From contig NZ_FMCU01000002.1 of NCBI RefSeq assembly GCF_900091525.1, positions 248,001 through 312,000 of the forward strand: 64,000 nucleotides of DNA, written 5' to 3'. Position numbers and translations under genes: made by a program. Each line of letters begins with the position of its first letter. Within the stretch, counting starts at the first letter, position 1. Source of the DNA: Micromonospora matsumotoense. GTDB lineage: Bacteria > Actinomycetota > Actinomycetes > Mycobacteriales > Micromonosporaceae. A model generated the notes under the pieces. It had not been told where the DNA came from. It saw nothing but the letters and a program-made list of their open reading frames with translations, and did not search any database. Shown here piece after piece: positions 30,495-39,246 of this stretch.

Positions 30495-31622
30495 CTACGG
30501 CCGCCAGCGGATGCTCGGGTTCACCCGACCGGTCCAGTTGAAGATGGCCATGTTGTCCCACTGGTTGCCGGTGCCGTTGATGTTCGCCGGGTCCCAGCCG
30601 TTGCCGGGCACCGCGTACCAGGTCGGCTCCCAGTAGAAGACCCCGATCGCGCCGGCGTTGCGGGCGGTGTCCTGCACCCAGGAGAACTCGGTGGCCTGGC
30701 CGCTCCAACTCGCCTGGTGGCCCGCGCAGGGCTCGCCACCGTTGATCGCGTTCGCCTCGTTGTCGGCGTTCGCCGCGGTGAACGGGTACGCCGTCTCGGT
30801 GAGCACGACGGGCTTGCCGTACCGGGAACGGACGTCGGTGATGACGTTGTAGAGGTTGGTCAGCGTGCCGTGCCACATGCAGTAGTAGGACAGCGCGGTC
30901 AGGTCCCACTGCACGCCCTTGGCGCGGATGCCGTCGTAGAACCAGCGGGCGTGGTCCATGCTGTCCGAGTTGGCGGTGTGGATGATCACCTGGGTGCCGC
31001 CGTTGCACTGCTTGGTGGCCTGGTAGCCGGCCTTGAGCAGCAGGCTGAGGTTGGTGAAGTCGTTGTTGACGACCTTGCCGTCGTTCCAGAGCATGCCGAC
31101 GTTGATCTCGTTGCCGATCTGCACGCTGTCCGGTGTGGTGCCCTGGTTGCGCAGGCTGGTGCACACGTCGTAGGTGTAGTTGTAGACGTCGGTCTGGAGT
31201 TGGCCGATGCCGTGGTTGGCCCACGCCGCCGGCTTGTACTGCTTGCCGGGGTCGGCCCAGGTGTCGGAGTAGTGGAAGTCGATCATCAGCTTGAGGCCCT
31301 TGGCCTTGACCGTCTTCGCGTACGCCAGCACCTTCGCCTTGTTGTTCCAGCCGCTGGCCGGGTTGTTCCAGACCCGCAGCCGGACGTAGTTGACGCCGAC
31401 GCCCTTGAGGATGTCGAGCGGGTCGCGGGCGGTGCCGCCGGCGTCGTAGTACCGCGCCCCGAGGTCCAGGCTGCGCTGCACGGAGGAGACGTCCGCGCCG
31501 AGCATGGTCAGGGTGTTCGCGGCCGCCGCCGGTGCCGGCGGGCCGAGCAGGGTGGCCGGCAGGGCGACCGCCGCGAGGAACGCGACGGCCCAGGCCCGCA
31601 GGCGGGAGCGGTACGGAGTCAT
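30495..31622 (-). CDS. Secreted GH53 arabinogalactan endo-beta-1,4-galactanase
   Basis: A 375-residue enzyme, start ATG behind GAGGAGG. The signal peptide ends near AAAA (residue 35). The GH53 barrel shows LGADVSSVQRSLDLGARYYD, YVRLRVWNNPASGWNN, LMIDFHYSDTWADPGKQ, the acid/base Glu172 in VQIGNEINVGMLWN and the nucleophile Glu276 in VVLTETAYPF. The C-terminal FYWEPTWYAVPGNGWDPANI is also characteristic. It degrades the galactan side chains of pectin. No binding module is fused. It extends the plant cell-wall gene block next to the xylan cluster. Confidence 0.94.
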   Translation of the reverse strand: MTPYRSRLRAWAVAFLAAVALPATLLGPPAPAAAANTLTMLGADVSSVQRSLDLGARYYDAGGTARDPLDILKGVGVNYVRLRVWNNPASGWNNKAKVLAYAKTVKAKGLKLMIDFHYSDTWADPGKQYKPAAWANHGIGQLQTDVYNYTYDVCTSLRNQGTTPDSVQIGNEINVGMLWNDGKVVNNDFTNLSLLLKAGYQATKQCNGGTQVIIHTANSDSMDHARWFYDGIRAKGVQWDLTALSYYCMWHGTLTNLYNVITDVRSRYGKPVVLTETAYPFTAANADNEANAINGGEPCAGHQASWSGQATEFSWVQDTARNAGAIGVFYWEPTWYAVPGNGWDPANINGTGNQWDNMAIFNWTGRVNPSIRWRP

Positions 31623-31747
31623 CCGGACCTCCTCGGTGGTGGGGGTGGTGGTGGGGTGACCTGCCCGGCGTCACCGACGGCGGCACAAATCGACAACCAT
31701 GACTATAGCGGGGTGCGGGGCGGTCGACTCCGTGCCGGCAACGCGAA

Positions 31748-31777
31748 GCGGGCCACCCGGGAACCCGGATGACCCGC
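31748..31777 (-). terminator. Possible terminator after the M4 protease gene
   Basis: Nested inverted repeats GCGGG...CCCGC and CCGGG...CCCGG centred near 31762, 15 bases beyond the stop of the minus-strand protease gene. Confidence 0.35.
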
Positions 31778-31791
31778 CCGCTGTGTCACGG

Positions 31792-34035
31792 TCAGAGGTT
31801 CAGGCTCCAACTGTTGACGTAACCGGTGTCGAGGCTCGCCGTGTCCTGGACCCGCAGCCGCCAGCTTCCGTTCGCCGCCTCCGAGGAGAGGTTCACGGTG
31901 TACGTCTGGTCGATGTTGTCGGTGCTGCCACCGGAGCGGTTCTGCAGCGTGTACACGCTGCCGTCCGGGGCGACCAGGCTGACCACCAGGTCACCGATGT
32001 AGGTGTGCACGATGTGCACCTCGACCTTGCTCGCGGTCGACGGGGTCGCCGCGCAGCCGCTGATCACGATCGCGCTCTCCACCGTCGTATTGTCGGCGAT
32101 CGTGACGTCGGTGCCGTTCGTGCCGGAGCAGCCCGGCAGCCCGTTCACCGTCAGGTTCAGGGTGGCCGTCCGGGCGATCGAGGGCGAGGTGCCCACCACC
32201 GTGATCGCCACCGTGCCGCTGCCGGCAGTGGCGGCGGCGCTGACCGTGACCGTGGTCGACCCACCCGCGGTGACCGACGTCGGGCTGAACGAGACGGTCA
32301 CCCCGGCCGGCAGCGGGCCGGTCGAGAAGGTGACCGTCTCGGCGGTGCCCCGGACGACCGTGGTGGAGACCGTGGCGGTGCCCGAGGTACCCGGGTTGAG
32401 GGTGAGCGTCGTCGGGGCGACCGAGACGGAGAAGTCGTTGGCGGCGCAGGACTCGGTGCCGGTCACGTTCACCGCGGTCCAGGCGGCCATCACCGCCTTG
32501 TACTCGGTGGAGCACAGGCCGTAGAGGTCGGTGGCGGCCGACAGGGTGTGCAGCCGCGCGGTGTTGGTCGGCTGGGCGGTGTTCACGTAGCGGGTGTTGG
32601 AGACGAAGTACGCGTCCAGGGCGCGGAACCAGATCTTCTCCGCCTTCCCCCGGCCGATCCCGGTCACCGGCGGGGCCGAGCCGCACAGCGGTGAGGTGCC
32701 GTACGAGGTAGCCCCGGAGCCCTCGGCCAGGTTGAAGAAGAAGTGGTTGGCCACGCCGGACGAGTAGTGCACGTCGATGCTGTTGGTGCTGCTCGACCAG
32801 CAGCCGTGCGAGGAGCCGTCCAGCGTCGGGTTGTACATGTAGCGCAGCGGGGTGCCGTTGCCGTTGATGTTGATCTTTTCGCCGACCTGGTAGTCGCCCG
32901 GGTCGGCGGTGGTGTTGGCGTAGAACTCCACCATGTTGCCGAAGATGTCGCTGGTGGCCTCGTTCAGGCCGCCGGACTCGCCGGAGTAGGTCAGGCCGCC
33001 GGGCACCACGTTCTCGGTGACACCGTGGGACATCTCGTGGCCGGCCACGTCGAGCGAGACCAGCGGCTTGGCGTTGCCCGCGCCGTCGCCGTAGGTCATC
33101 TGCGCGCCGTCCCAGAAGGCGTTGACGTAGGCGTTGCCGTAGTGCACCCGGCTCGGCACGCCGGTGCCGTTGCCGAAGATGCCGTTACGGCCGTGCACGT
33201 TGGTGAAGTAGTCGAAGGTCGCCGCCGCGCCGAAGTGCGCGTCGACCGCGGCGGACTGCCGGTTCGAGGCTGCCCCGGTGCCCCACACGTTGTCGGCGTC
33301 GGTGAACGTGGTGCAGGTCGACGTGCCGTTGTTCATGTCGCAGGTCCGACCGTTGCCCCGGGCTGGGTCGATCATGCTGTAGGTCGAGCCGGACAGCGTG
33401 GTGTTGACCGCGACCGGGCCGGAGTAGACGCTGTTGCCGGTGCCGACGACGGACTCGATCTCGTCGTACGAGCCGATCCGGGCGCCGGTGAGCGCGTCGC
33501 TGATCACGTGCAGCTTGGAGGGGGTCTGCCCGTCCGGGGCCCAGCCGGTGACGACGGTCTCCCAGGCGAGTCGGCCGGTGCCGCTGCTGGCGTCGACGAA
33601 CAGCTCCGCCGCCCCGGTGCCGGTGACCTTGCCGGAGAACGCGGCGGTCGCCGCCTTGCGCGCCTTCGCCGCGCTGACCTTCGGGGTGGTGGCGAGGGTC
33701 AACGGAGCGGCCAGGCCGACCGAACTGCCCGCGTAGTCGCCGTCGGCCTCGGTGCGGATCACGAAGTCCCCGCCGTAGACGCGCAGCCCGTCGTAGGTGC
33801 GGGTGTAGCGGACCGCGCCGCCGCCCTTGGCGTCCCGCCGGCTGCTGTGCACGGCGTAGCGGTCCTTCGCCGAGGACCTGACGGCGCCGGCGTGATCCTT
33901 GAGGGCGGTGTCGGCGGCGGCGACCAGCGCCGGCCCCGGGGTGGAGGGTGGGGCTGCGGACACACTCGTGGTGGTGACCACGAGACCGCTGCCGACCAGC
34001 ATGGTGACGCCGGCCAGCGCTAGGGCTGATCTCAA
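31792..34035 (-). CDS. Secreted M4 (thermolysin-family) metalloprotease with P-domain
   Basis: About 747 residues. The start is taken as TTG at 34035, five bases behind GGGGAGG; it yields a clean signal peptide (RSALALAGVTMLVGSGLVVT). An upstream in-frame ATG at 34086 adds 17 residues without a ribosome binding site. An FTP/PepSY-type propeptide reaches about residue 200. The catalytic domain has zinc motif HEMSHGVTE (His333, Glu334, His337) and the third ligand Glu359 in GLNEATSD. An Ig-like beta-sandwich and a C-terminal proprotein-convertase P-domain (VHIVHTYIGDLVVSLVAPDG) follow. It is an extracellular protease activated by propeptide cleavage. Confidence 0.92.
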   Translation of the reverse strand: MRSALALAGVTMLVGSGLVVTTTSVSAAPPSTPGPALVAAADTALKDHAGAVRSSAKDRYAVHSSRRDAKGGGAVRYTRTYDGLRVYGGDFVIRTEADGDYAGSSVGLAAPLTLATTPKVSAAKARKAATAAFSGKVTGTGAAELFVDASSGTGRLAWETVVTGWAPDGQTPSKLHVISDALTGARIGSYDEIESVVGTGNSVYSGPVAVNTTLSGSTYSMIDPARGNGRTCDMNNGTSTCTTFTDADNVWGTGAASNRQSAAVDAHFGAAATFDYFTNVHGRNGIFGNGTGVPSRVHYGNAYVNAFWDGAQMTYGDGAGNAKPLVSLDVAGHEMSHGVTENVVPGGLTYSGESGGLNEATSDIFGNMVEFYANTTADPGDYQVGEKININGNGTPLRYMYNPTLDGSSHGCWSSSTNSIDVHYSSGVANHFFFNLAEGSGATSYGTSPLCGSAPPVTGIGRGKAEKIWFRALDAYFVSNTRYVNTAQPTNTARLHTLSAATDLYGLCSTEYKAVMAAWTAVNVTGTESCAANDFSVSVAPTTLTLNPGTSGTATVSTTVVRGTAETVTFSTGPLPAGVTVSFSPTSVTAGGSTTVTVSAAATAGSGTVAITVVGTSPSIARTATLNLTVNGLPGCSGTNGTDVTIADNTTVESAIVISGCAATPSTASKVEVHIVHTYIGDLVVSLVAPDGSVYTLQNRSGGSTDNIDQTYTVNLSSEAANGSWRLRVQDTASLDTGYVNSWSLNL

Positions 34036-34177
34036 ACTGACCTCCCCGATCCGAGATGCTCTCGCATCCATCGATATGGAGATCATCGTCGGCTGTGGAG
34101 AGTCTGGGAAGACGGTTGTCGATGGCTATTCATACCGAGTTGCCCATCCGGGCGATGTTATGACCGACGAGTTGTGC

Positions 34178-34216
34178 CCGGGGTGTTCCATCCCTGTTAC
34201 GGACGGAACACCCCGG
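34178..34216 (-). terminator. Terminator after the LmbE-family gene
   Basis: Perfect 12-bp arms CCGGGGTGTTCC (34178-34189) and GGAACACCCCGG (34205-34216), 15-base loop, 18 bases beyond the stop at 34235. Confidence 0.65.
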
Positions 34217-34234
34217 CAACACCCGCTCGCGCCG

Positions 34235-35065
34235 TCAGCGCAATCCGGCGAACAGGTCGTCCTCGGGCAGCGCCGCCCCGGTGGTGTCGCGGACCCGGAC
34301 GAAGGTCTCCCGACCCATCAGCTCGACGAACCGGTCCCGGCCCATCCGCAGGAAGAAGATGTTCTCGGTCTGGCTGGCGTGGGCGGCCAGCGCGTCGAAC
34401 TTCTGCGTGCCGTAACTGCTGGTGTCCACCCAGGTGGTGATCTCGTCATCGGGCAGACCGAGCTGCGGCCCCGGTGCGTCCCCCGCGTCCGGCTCGGCCC
34501 ACTCGACGCCGAGTTCCTTCATCACCCGGCCGAACTCGGCGAACGCGGTGTGCGGGATGGTGGTCCAGTAGACCTTCGCCGGGATGTCGGTCATCGCCAC
34601 GGCGGCCATGGTGATCCGGTGGGCCTGGATGTGGTCGGGGTGGCCGTAGAAGCCGTTCTCGTCGTAGGTGACCACCACGTCCGGCCGGTAGCGGCGGATC
34701 AGCTCCGCGAGCCGGTCCGCCGCCTCCACCACCGGCGTGGTCCAGAACGCGCCGGGCAGCTCGTTGTTCGGCCAGCCCATCATCCCGGAGTCGGCGTAGC
34801 CGAGCGTCTCCAGGTGGCTGACCTTCAACGCCGCGCAGCTGGCCTCCAGCTCCTCCTGCCGCATCGCCACCACCGCCGCCGGGTCGTGCCCCGGCTCACC
34901 CGGCTTGACCCCGCCGGGACCGTCGCCGCACCGCCCGTCGGTGCAGGTCACCAGCACCGTGGTGATGCCCTCCGCCGCATACCGGGCCAGCACGCCACCG
35001 GTGCTCGTTGCCTCGTCGTCGGGGTGCGCATGCACCGCCATCAGGGTCAGACCTCGCTCAGCCAT
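34235..35065 (-). CDS. PIG-L/LmbE-family zinc amidase or deacetylase (MshB/Mca-like)
   Basis: A 276-residue enzyme of the family that includes mycothiol biosynthesis deacetylase MshB and mycothiol conjugate amidase Mca. The zinc site is the N-terminal VHAHPDDEATSTGG (His14, Asp17) plus His145 in ENGFYGHPDHIQAH. TCTDGRCGDGPGG and LETLGYADSGMMGW resemble the Mca/MshB substrate loops. The TGG motif after HPDDE is closer to MshB, while the YxDSG motif is shared with Mca, so I leave the precise role open: mycothiol metabolism or deacetylation of another N-acetylglucosaminyl compound. Confidence 0.85.
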   Translation of the reverse strand: MAERGLTLMAVHAHPDDEATSTGGVLARYAAEGITTVLVTCTDGRCGDGPGGVKPGEPGHDPAAVVAMRQEELEASCAALKVSHLETLGYADSGMMGWPNNELPGAFWTTPVVEAADRLAELIRRYRPDVVVTYDENGFYGHPDHIQAHRITMAAVAMTDIPAKVYWTTIPHTAFAEFGRVMKELGVEWAEPDAGDAPGPQLGLPDDEITTWVDTSSYGTQKFDALAAHASQTENIFFLRMGRDRFVELMGRETFVRVRDTTGAALPEDDLFAGLR

Positions 35066-35270
35066 GTCCTCACCCTAGGCGTCCCGACCGACGACGGTCG
35101 GTACCGGCCCGGTGAGGGAGCGGGGCCTCGGCCGATCGTCGCCGCCCGGACAACCCGCCCCGGAGCGTCGGTGTCGTCGGCCGGTCCGGGTGCCCCACCG
35201 CTCGCGCACCGACGCACCCGGACGCACCGCCGGGACACGCGCGTCGGGGCGTGGGCAGATAATGGACGTC

Positions 35271-35897
35271 ATGACCACCACCTGGAACGTCCCGGGTCTG
35301 CCGTTCGTCCTGTCACCGTCTCCCGAGGAGGCGTGGACGATCGCCGAGGCGGACGGTGTGGTGACCGGGTCGGCGGCCCCGCGCAGCGACATCTTCATCG
35401 ACCCGGCGGCGGGCGACCCGCTCCACGCCGAGCCGACGCTCACCGCGGCGACCCTGCTCGGCCTCCCCCCGGACGGCGACTTCCAGTTCAGCGCCCGGGT
35501 CACCGTCGACTTCGCGGCGACCTACGACGCCGGGGTGCTGCTGCTCTGGGTCGACGAGCGGCACTGGGGCAAGCTCTGCTTCGAGTTCTCCCCCGACGGT
35601 GAGCCGATGATCGTCTCGGTGGTCGGCCGGGGTGTCGCCGACGACGCCAACGCCTTCGTCGTCGACGCCCGTACGGTGTGGCTGCGGGTGTCCCGGATCG
35701 ACCACGCCTTCGCCTACCACGCCTCGGTCGACGGGCGGACCTGGCGGATGGTCAGGTACTTCACCGTCGACGGCGCGGCTACCGCCACCACGATCGGCTT
35801 CGAGGCGCAGTCGCCGACCGGGGAGGGCTGCCGGGTCACCTTCGACGACATCCACTTCACCCGCGACCGGCTGGCCGACCTGCGCGACGGCTCCTGA
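35271..35897 (+). CDS. DUF1349 family protein (concanavalin-like fold)
   Basis: A 208-residue soluble protein, start ATG at 35271 (another ATG at 35262 is in frame). Typical DUF1349 strands are seen: DFQFSARVTVDFAATYDAGV, LLLWVDERHWGKLCFEFSPD, VWLRVSRIDHAFAYHASVDG and WRMVRYF, ending in GCRVTFDDIHFT. The fold is that of lectin-like glucanases without a recognised active site. It may bind a carbohydrate, but no signal peptide is present. Its last 41 bases overlap the convergent prfH gene. Confidence 0.85.
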   Translation: MTTTWNVPGLPFVLSPSPEEAWTIAEADGVVTGSAAPRSDIFIDPAAGDPLHAEPTLTAATLLGLPPDGDFQFSARVTVDFAATYDAGVLLLWVDERHWGKLCFEFSPDGEPMIVSVVGRGVADDANAFVVDARTVWLRVSRIDHAFAYHASVDGRTWRMVRYFTVDGAATATTIGFEAQSPTGEGCRVTFDDIHFTRDRLADLRDGS

Positions 35898-36540
35898 CCC
35901 GCGCCCCGGCCGCCGCCGATCCTCCGGACGGGTGCGGACGTTCGACCCGGACGGCGTCGCCCCGGACGAGTTCGTCGTGGATGCGCCGGCGGGCGGCGGT
36001 GACGGCGCGGCCGGCGCGTACGTCGCCGTCGGCGAGACGCTGCCGCAGCAACCGCAGGGCAGCGGCGCGGTTGAGGCTGAACTGCCGTTCGGTGTCCACC
36101 ACGACGACGAGGCCCGAGGGCCGGTGGGTCGCCCGTGCCGCCGTGCTGACCTTGTTCCGGTGCTGGCCGCCGGGCCCCCCGGTGCGACAGGCGACGATGT
36201 GCACGTCGGCCTCGGTGAACGTCGTGGCCGGGGTGTCCACCCGGCACGGCCGGGCGGTGACGTACCAGTTCTTCCGACCCGTCGCGGGCCGGTACGGGCT
36301 GGGGGCCTGCCAGCACAGGGTGCCGGTCCACGCGGCGGCGACCGCCTCCGCCTCGGCCCCGGCGAGCCGGACCAGGACCGAGCGGTAGGTGGCGGGCCGG
36401 TCACCGGCGACGGTCTCGACCCGGTGGGTGGTCACCCGGTGCCGGGCGGCGTCGGCCGCCAGCCGGTCCAGCAGCCGGGCCACCGCCCAGGCGCACTCCT
36501 GCGGGCCCCGCCCGGCCGACAGGAGTAGGTGGACGCTCAT
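35857..36540 (-). CDS. prfH: Peptide chain release factor homologue PrfH
   Basis: A 227-residue class-I release factor relative. It carries the catalytic GGQ loop (CRTGGPGGQHRNKVSTAAR, Gly-Gly-Gln at 124-126) that triggers peptidyl-tRNA hydrolysis, but lacks the N-terminal and codon-reading domains of RF1/RF2. The N-terminal part with SPYRPATGRKNW is the signature of the PrfH branch. The start ATG at 36540 overlaps the RtcB-family stop as ATGA. PrfH proteins occur next to RtcB2 ligases and have been linked to release of stalled peptides on damaged ribosomes so that cleaved rRNA can be religated. The C-terminal 25 residues are an Arg/Gly tail. Confidence 0.88.
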   Translation of the reverse strand: MSVHLLLSAGRGPQECAWAVARLLDRLAADAARHRVTTHRVETVAGDRPATYRSVLVRLAGAEAEAVAAAWTGTLCWQAPSPYRPATGRKNWYVTARPCRVDTPATTFTEADVHIVACRTGGPGGQHRNKVSTAARATHRPSGLVVVVDTERQFSLNRAAALRLLRQRLADGDVRAGRAVTAARRRIHDELVRGDAVRVERPHPSGGSAAAGARVRSRRAGRPAGRG

Positions 36541-37679
36541 GTCCGACCTCGCCGCCGACGCTCGTCCCGACGTGCCGGTCGCAGGTCGGACCCGAGGTCG
36601 GGTGTCTTGTAGGTGACCAGTGGGACGGTGCTCGCCACGGGAGTGGCCAGGTCGTGGTCGACCAGGTCGGCGATCACCTGCTCGATGCGTTTGTAGGCCG
36701 TCGGCGCCTCCTCGAAGAGCAACTGCCGGTCGCCGCACACCACCAGCGAACCGACCGGCGTCCGCCGCAACTGGGCGACCGTGTGCTTGGCCCGGCCCCG
36801 ACGCAGCGCGTCGGCGCGGGACATCTTGCGGCCCGCGCCGTGCGCCACGGAGTGGTTGGCCGCCGGCCCCGCGTGGCCGGCGACGAGGAAGGACCGGGTG
36901 CCCCGGGTGCCGGCGACCAGCACGTCGCGGCCGTCGCCCGGAGCCGCACCCTTGCGGTGCAGGTAGCCGCCGTCACGGACCTCGACCAGGTTGTGGCACT
37001 GGTCGACGATCGGCGCGGTGGGCTCGGCCCCCAGGGCGTGGGCGACCCGGGCGGCCAGCAGCCGCCGGTTGAGCGCACCCCAGCGGACGGCGTCGTGGTG
37101 CCGCGCCAGGTAGGCGGCCGGATCGGGGGCGGGCCCCGCGCCGTGGGCCTCGGTGTGTGCCCGCAGGATCCGCTCGCCCAGGCCCCGGGACCCGCTGTGG
37201 ACGATGAGCACGAGATCGCCGGCGGCGAGCCCGAGCCGGCCCGCGTGGTCCGCCGCGAAGACGGTCTCGATCCGGGCCAGTTCGACGAAGTGGTTGCCCC
37301 GACCGACCGTGCCGAGGCCCTCGACGTGGCCGGCGGGCGGATCGCCGGCCGCGACGACCCAGGCCGGATCGTCGGCGTCCCGCGCGGGGTCCAGCGCCCG
37401 GTCCAGGTCGGGAAAGCGGGCGGCGAGCCGTTCGGGTACGGCGCGCCTGAGGCTGATCGGGAAGACGGCGATGCCGCACCCGATGTCGGAGCCCACCAGA
37501 TGTGGGTAGAGCACGGTCGACGCCATCGCGGCGCCGATCGGGGCGCCCTTGCCCGGGTGCAGGTCGGGCATGGCGGCGACGTGGCGCATGCCGTCGAGGG
37601 CGGCCACCTGGTGGCACTGCCGGACGGCGTCGGACTCGATCCAGCTCTCGGGGGAGGCGAAGACGGTGACGGTGGCCAT
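36537..37679 (-). CDS. RtcB-family RNA ligase (PrfH-linked branch)
   Basis: A 380-residue GTP- and Mn-dependent RNA 3'-phosphate/5'-OH ligase. Metal and GTP ligands visible are AMPDLHPGKGAPIG, the essential cysteine in GSDIGCGIAVF (about residue 68), GRGNHFVEL, LVLIVHSGSRGLGERI, and the histidine that takes GMP in SVAHGAGRKMSRADA (about 280). The start ATG at 37679 is preferred; an upstream GTG at 37724 adds a Pro/His leader. No Archease gene is nearby. It is coupled to prfH by a 4-bp overlap, which marks it as an RtcB2-type repair ligase rather than a tRNA-splicing enzyme. Confidence 0.9.
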   Translation of the reverse strand: MATVTVFASPESWIESDAVRQCHQVAALDGMRHVAAMPDLHPGKGAPIGAAMASTVLYPHLVGSDIGCGIAVFPISLRRAVPERLAARFPDLDRALDPARDADDPAWVVAAGDPPAGHVEGLGTVGRGNHFVELARIETVFAADHAGRLGLAAGDLVLIVHSGSRGLGERILRAHTEAHGAGPAPDPAAYLARHHDAVRWGALNRRLLAARVAHALGAEPTAPIVDQCHNLVEVRDGGYLHRKGAAPGDGRDVLVAGTRGTRSFLVAGHAGPAANHSVAHGAGRKMSRADALRRGRAKHTVAQLRRTPVGSLVVCGDRQLLFEEAPTAYKRIEQVIADLVDHDLATPVASTVPLVTYKTPDLGSDLRPARRDERRRRGRT

Positions 37680-37885
37680 GGTCGGCTGCGGCAGGGAACC
37701 CTGCCGGGGGTGGTGCTCGGGCACGGACGCTCACTTCGGGAACGGGAGTCGACGGACGGCGTGACGGCGCGATGCGGCGTCACGGGCCTGCGGGGACAAG
37801 GGGGTGGTGTCCGTCAGAACGTCATGCCCACCAGCATGGCTCGCCGGACCGGTCGCGCCAACCGGTTTTCCGGTCGGCCGGGCGC

Positions 37886-39097
37886 TCAGCCGACCCGCAC
37901 GCCCAGCGGATCGGCGAGCAACCGCGCGAAGCCGAGTTCCGCCGCGCCGACCAGGGTGGCGTCGTCACCGAGGGCACAGACCCGCAGCTGCGCCCGGGTA
38001 CGCGAGACCGGCAGGACGTTGGCGGCGATCCGTTCCTGGACGTGCGTCGCCGCGCCCCGGTACACCTCCCGCAGCACGCCACCGAAGATCACCATGCCGG
38101 GATTGAACAGGTTGATCACGTTGGCCACCCCGATGCCCAGCCAGTCGCCGACGGTCCGCAGCGCGTCGCGGGCCGCCGGCTCGCCGCGATCGGCCGCCTC
38201 GACCACCTCGCGGACCGCGTCACGGCCGATCAGGTCGGCGGGGCGACCGGCCGCGTCGAGCAGCGCCCGCTCACCGACCTCCGCCTCCAGGCAGCCGCGC
38301 GAACCACACCCGCACGGCCTCCCGTCGTACGGGTTGACGAGCATGTGACCGACCTCGGAGCCGTACCCGCCGTCACCGCCGAGCAACTCGCCGCCGACGA
38401 TGATCCCGCCGCCGACCCCGACGTCGCCGTGCAGGTAGACCAGGTTGCGCACCCCGACGCCCACCCCGCGTTGGTGCTCGGCCAGCGCGCCCAGGTGGGC
38501 CTCGTTGCCGACCAGGACCGGCAGGCCGAGATCGAGCCGACGCCCCAGCTCCGCGCCGAACGCCTGGTCCACCCAGCCCAGGTCGGGACCGAACCGCACC
38601 ATCCCGTCACCGGGCCGGATCATCCCGCAGTACGACGCGCCGAGCCCGACGCAGACCGCCCCCGGTGTCGCCGTCCGGTGCAGGTCACGCCCGAAGTCGG
38701 CCAGCACCCGTACCACGGTGTCCAGATCGACGCCCGCGCGGGCCCGGTGCGCCTCCCGGCGGTCCTGGATCTCCCCACCCAGCCCGACCCGGGCGGCCAC
38801 CAGCCGGTCCACCGCGATGTCGAAGGCGAGCACATAGGCCCGGTCGGTCGCCGGCCGGACCACCAGGGACGGTCGACCGGCCCGCCCGGTCAGTTCGGGG
38901 AACCCCTCCCGCACCAGGCCGGCCGCGACCAGGTCGGTGGTGAGCGCCAGGACCGTGCTGCGGTTGACACCCAGCCACTCGGCCAGCCCGGCGCGCGACA
39001 CCGGGCCGCCGAGGTGCACCCGCCGCAGCAGCGCGCTCAGGCTCCGGCGACGGCTGACACCCGCCGACTGCCCGTCCATGGTCGGACTCTTCGGCAT
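37886..39097 (-). CDS. ROK-family transcriptional regulator (NagC/XylR type)
   Basis: A 403-residue repressor from ATG at 39097. The N-terminal winged helix is about residues 15-75 (SRAGLAEWLGVNRSTVLAL). The sugar-kinase-like domain has the ATP-loop relic GVGVGGGIIVGGELLGGDGG and the zinc site HMLVNPYDGRPCGCGSRGCL, with the three cysteines of the ROK consensus. The kinase signature is only partly kept, so it is probably a sugar-sensing repressor. It is 149 bases from sthA and has no sugar genes adjacent, so its targets are unknown. A role in the plant-polysaccharide block is possible. Confidence 0.9.
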   Translation of the reverse strand: MPKSPTMDGQSAGVSRRRSLSALLRRVHLGGPVSRAGLAEWLGVNRSTVLALTTDLVAAGLVREGFPELTGRAGRPSLVVRPATDRAYVLAFDIAVDRLVAARVGLGGEIQDRREAHRARAGVDLDTVVRVLADFGRDLHRTATPGAVCVGLGASYCGMIRPGDGMVRFGPDLGWVDQAFGAELGRRLDLGLPVLVGNEAHLGALAEHQRGVGVGVRNLVYLHGDVGVGGGIIVGGELLGGDGGYGSEVGHMLVNPYDGRPCGCGSRGCLEAEVGERALLDAAGRPADLIGRDAVREVVEAADRGEPAARDALRTVGDWLGIGVANVINLFNPGMVIFGGVLREVYRGAATHVQERIAANVLPVSRTRAQLRVCALGDDATLVGAAELGFARLLADPLGVRVG

Positions 39098-39246
39098 CAC
39101 GAGGCGGACCCTGTCGATCGGCGGCGGACTACCCGTCGAGCGTAGTTGCCGCTGCCGCCGTGCGTCACCTCGCGCGCCCGGCCGGTGACCGTCCCCACCC
39201 ACCGGTGCGGGCCCCGCGTGTCGCACAGCCCGCACCGGGCGTCGGG

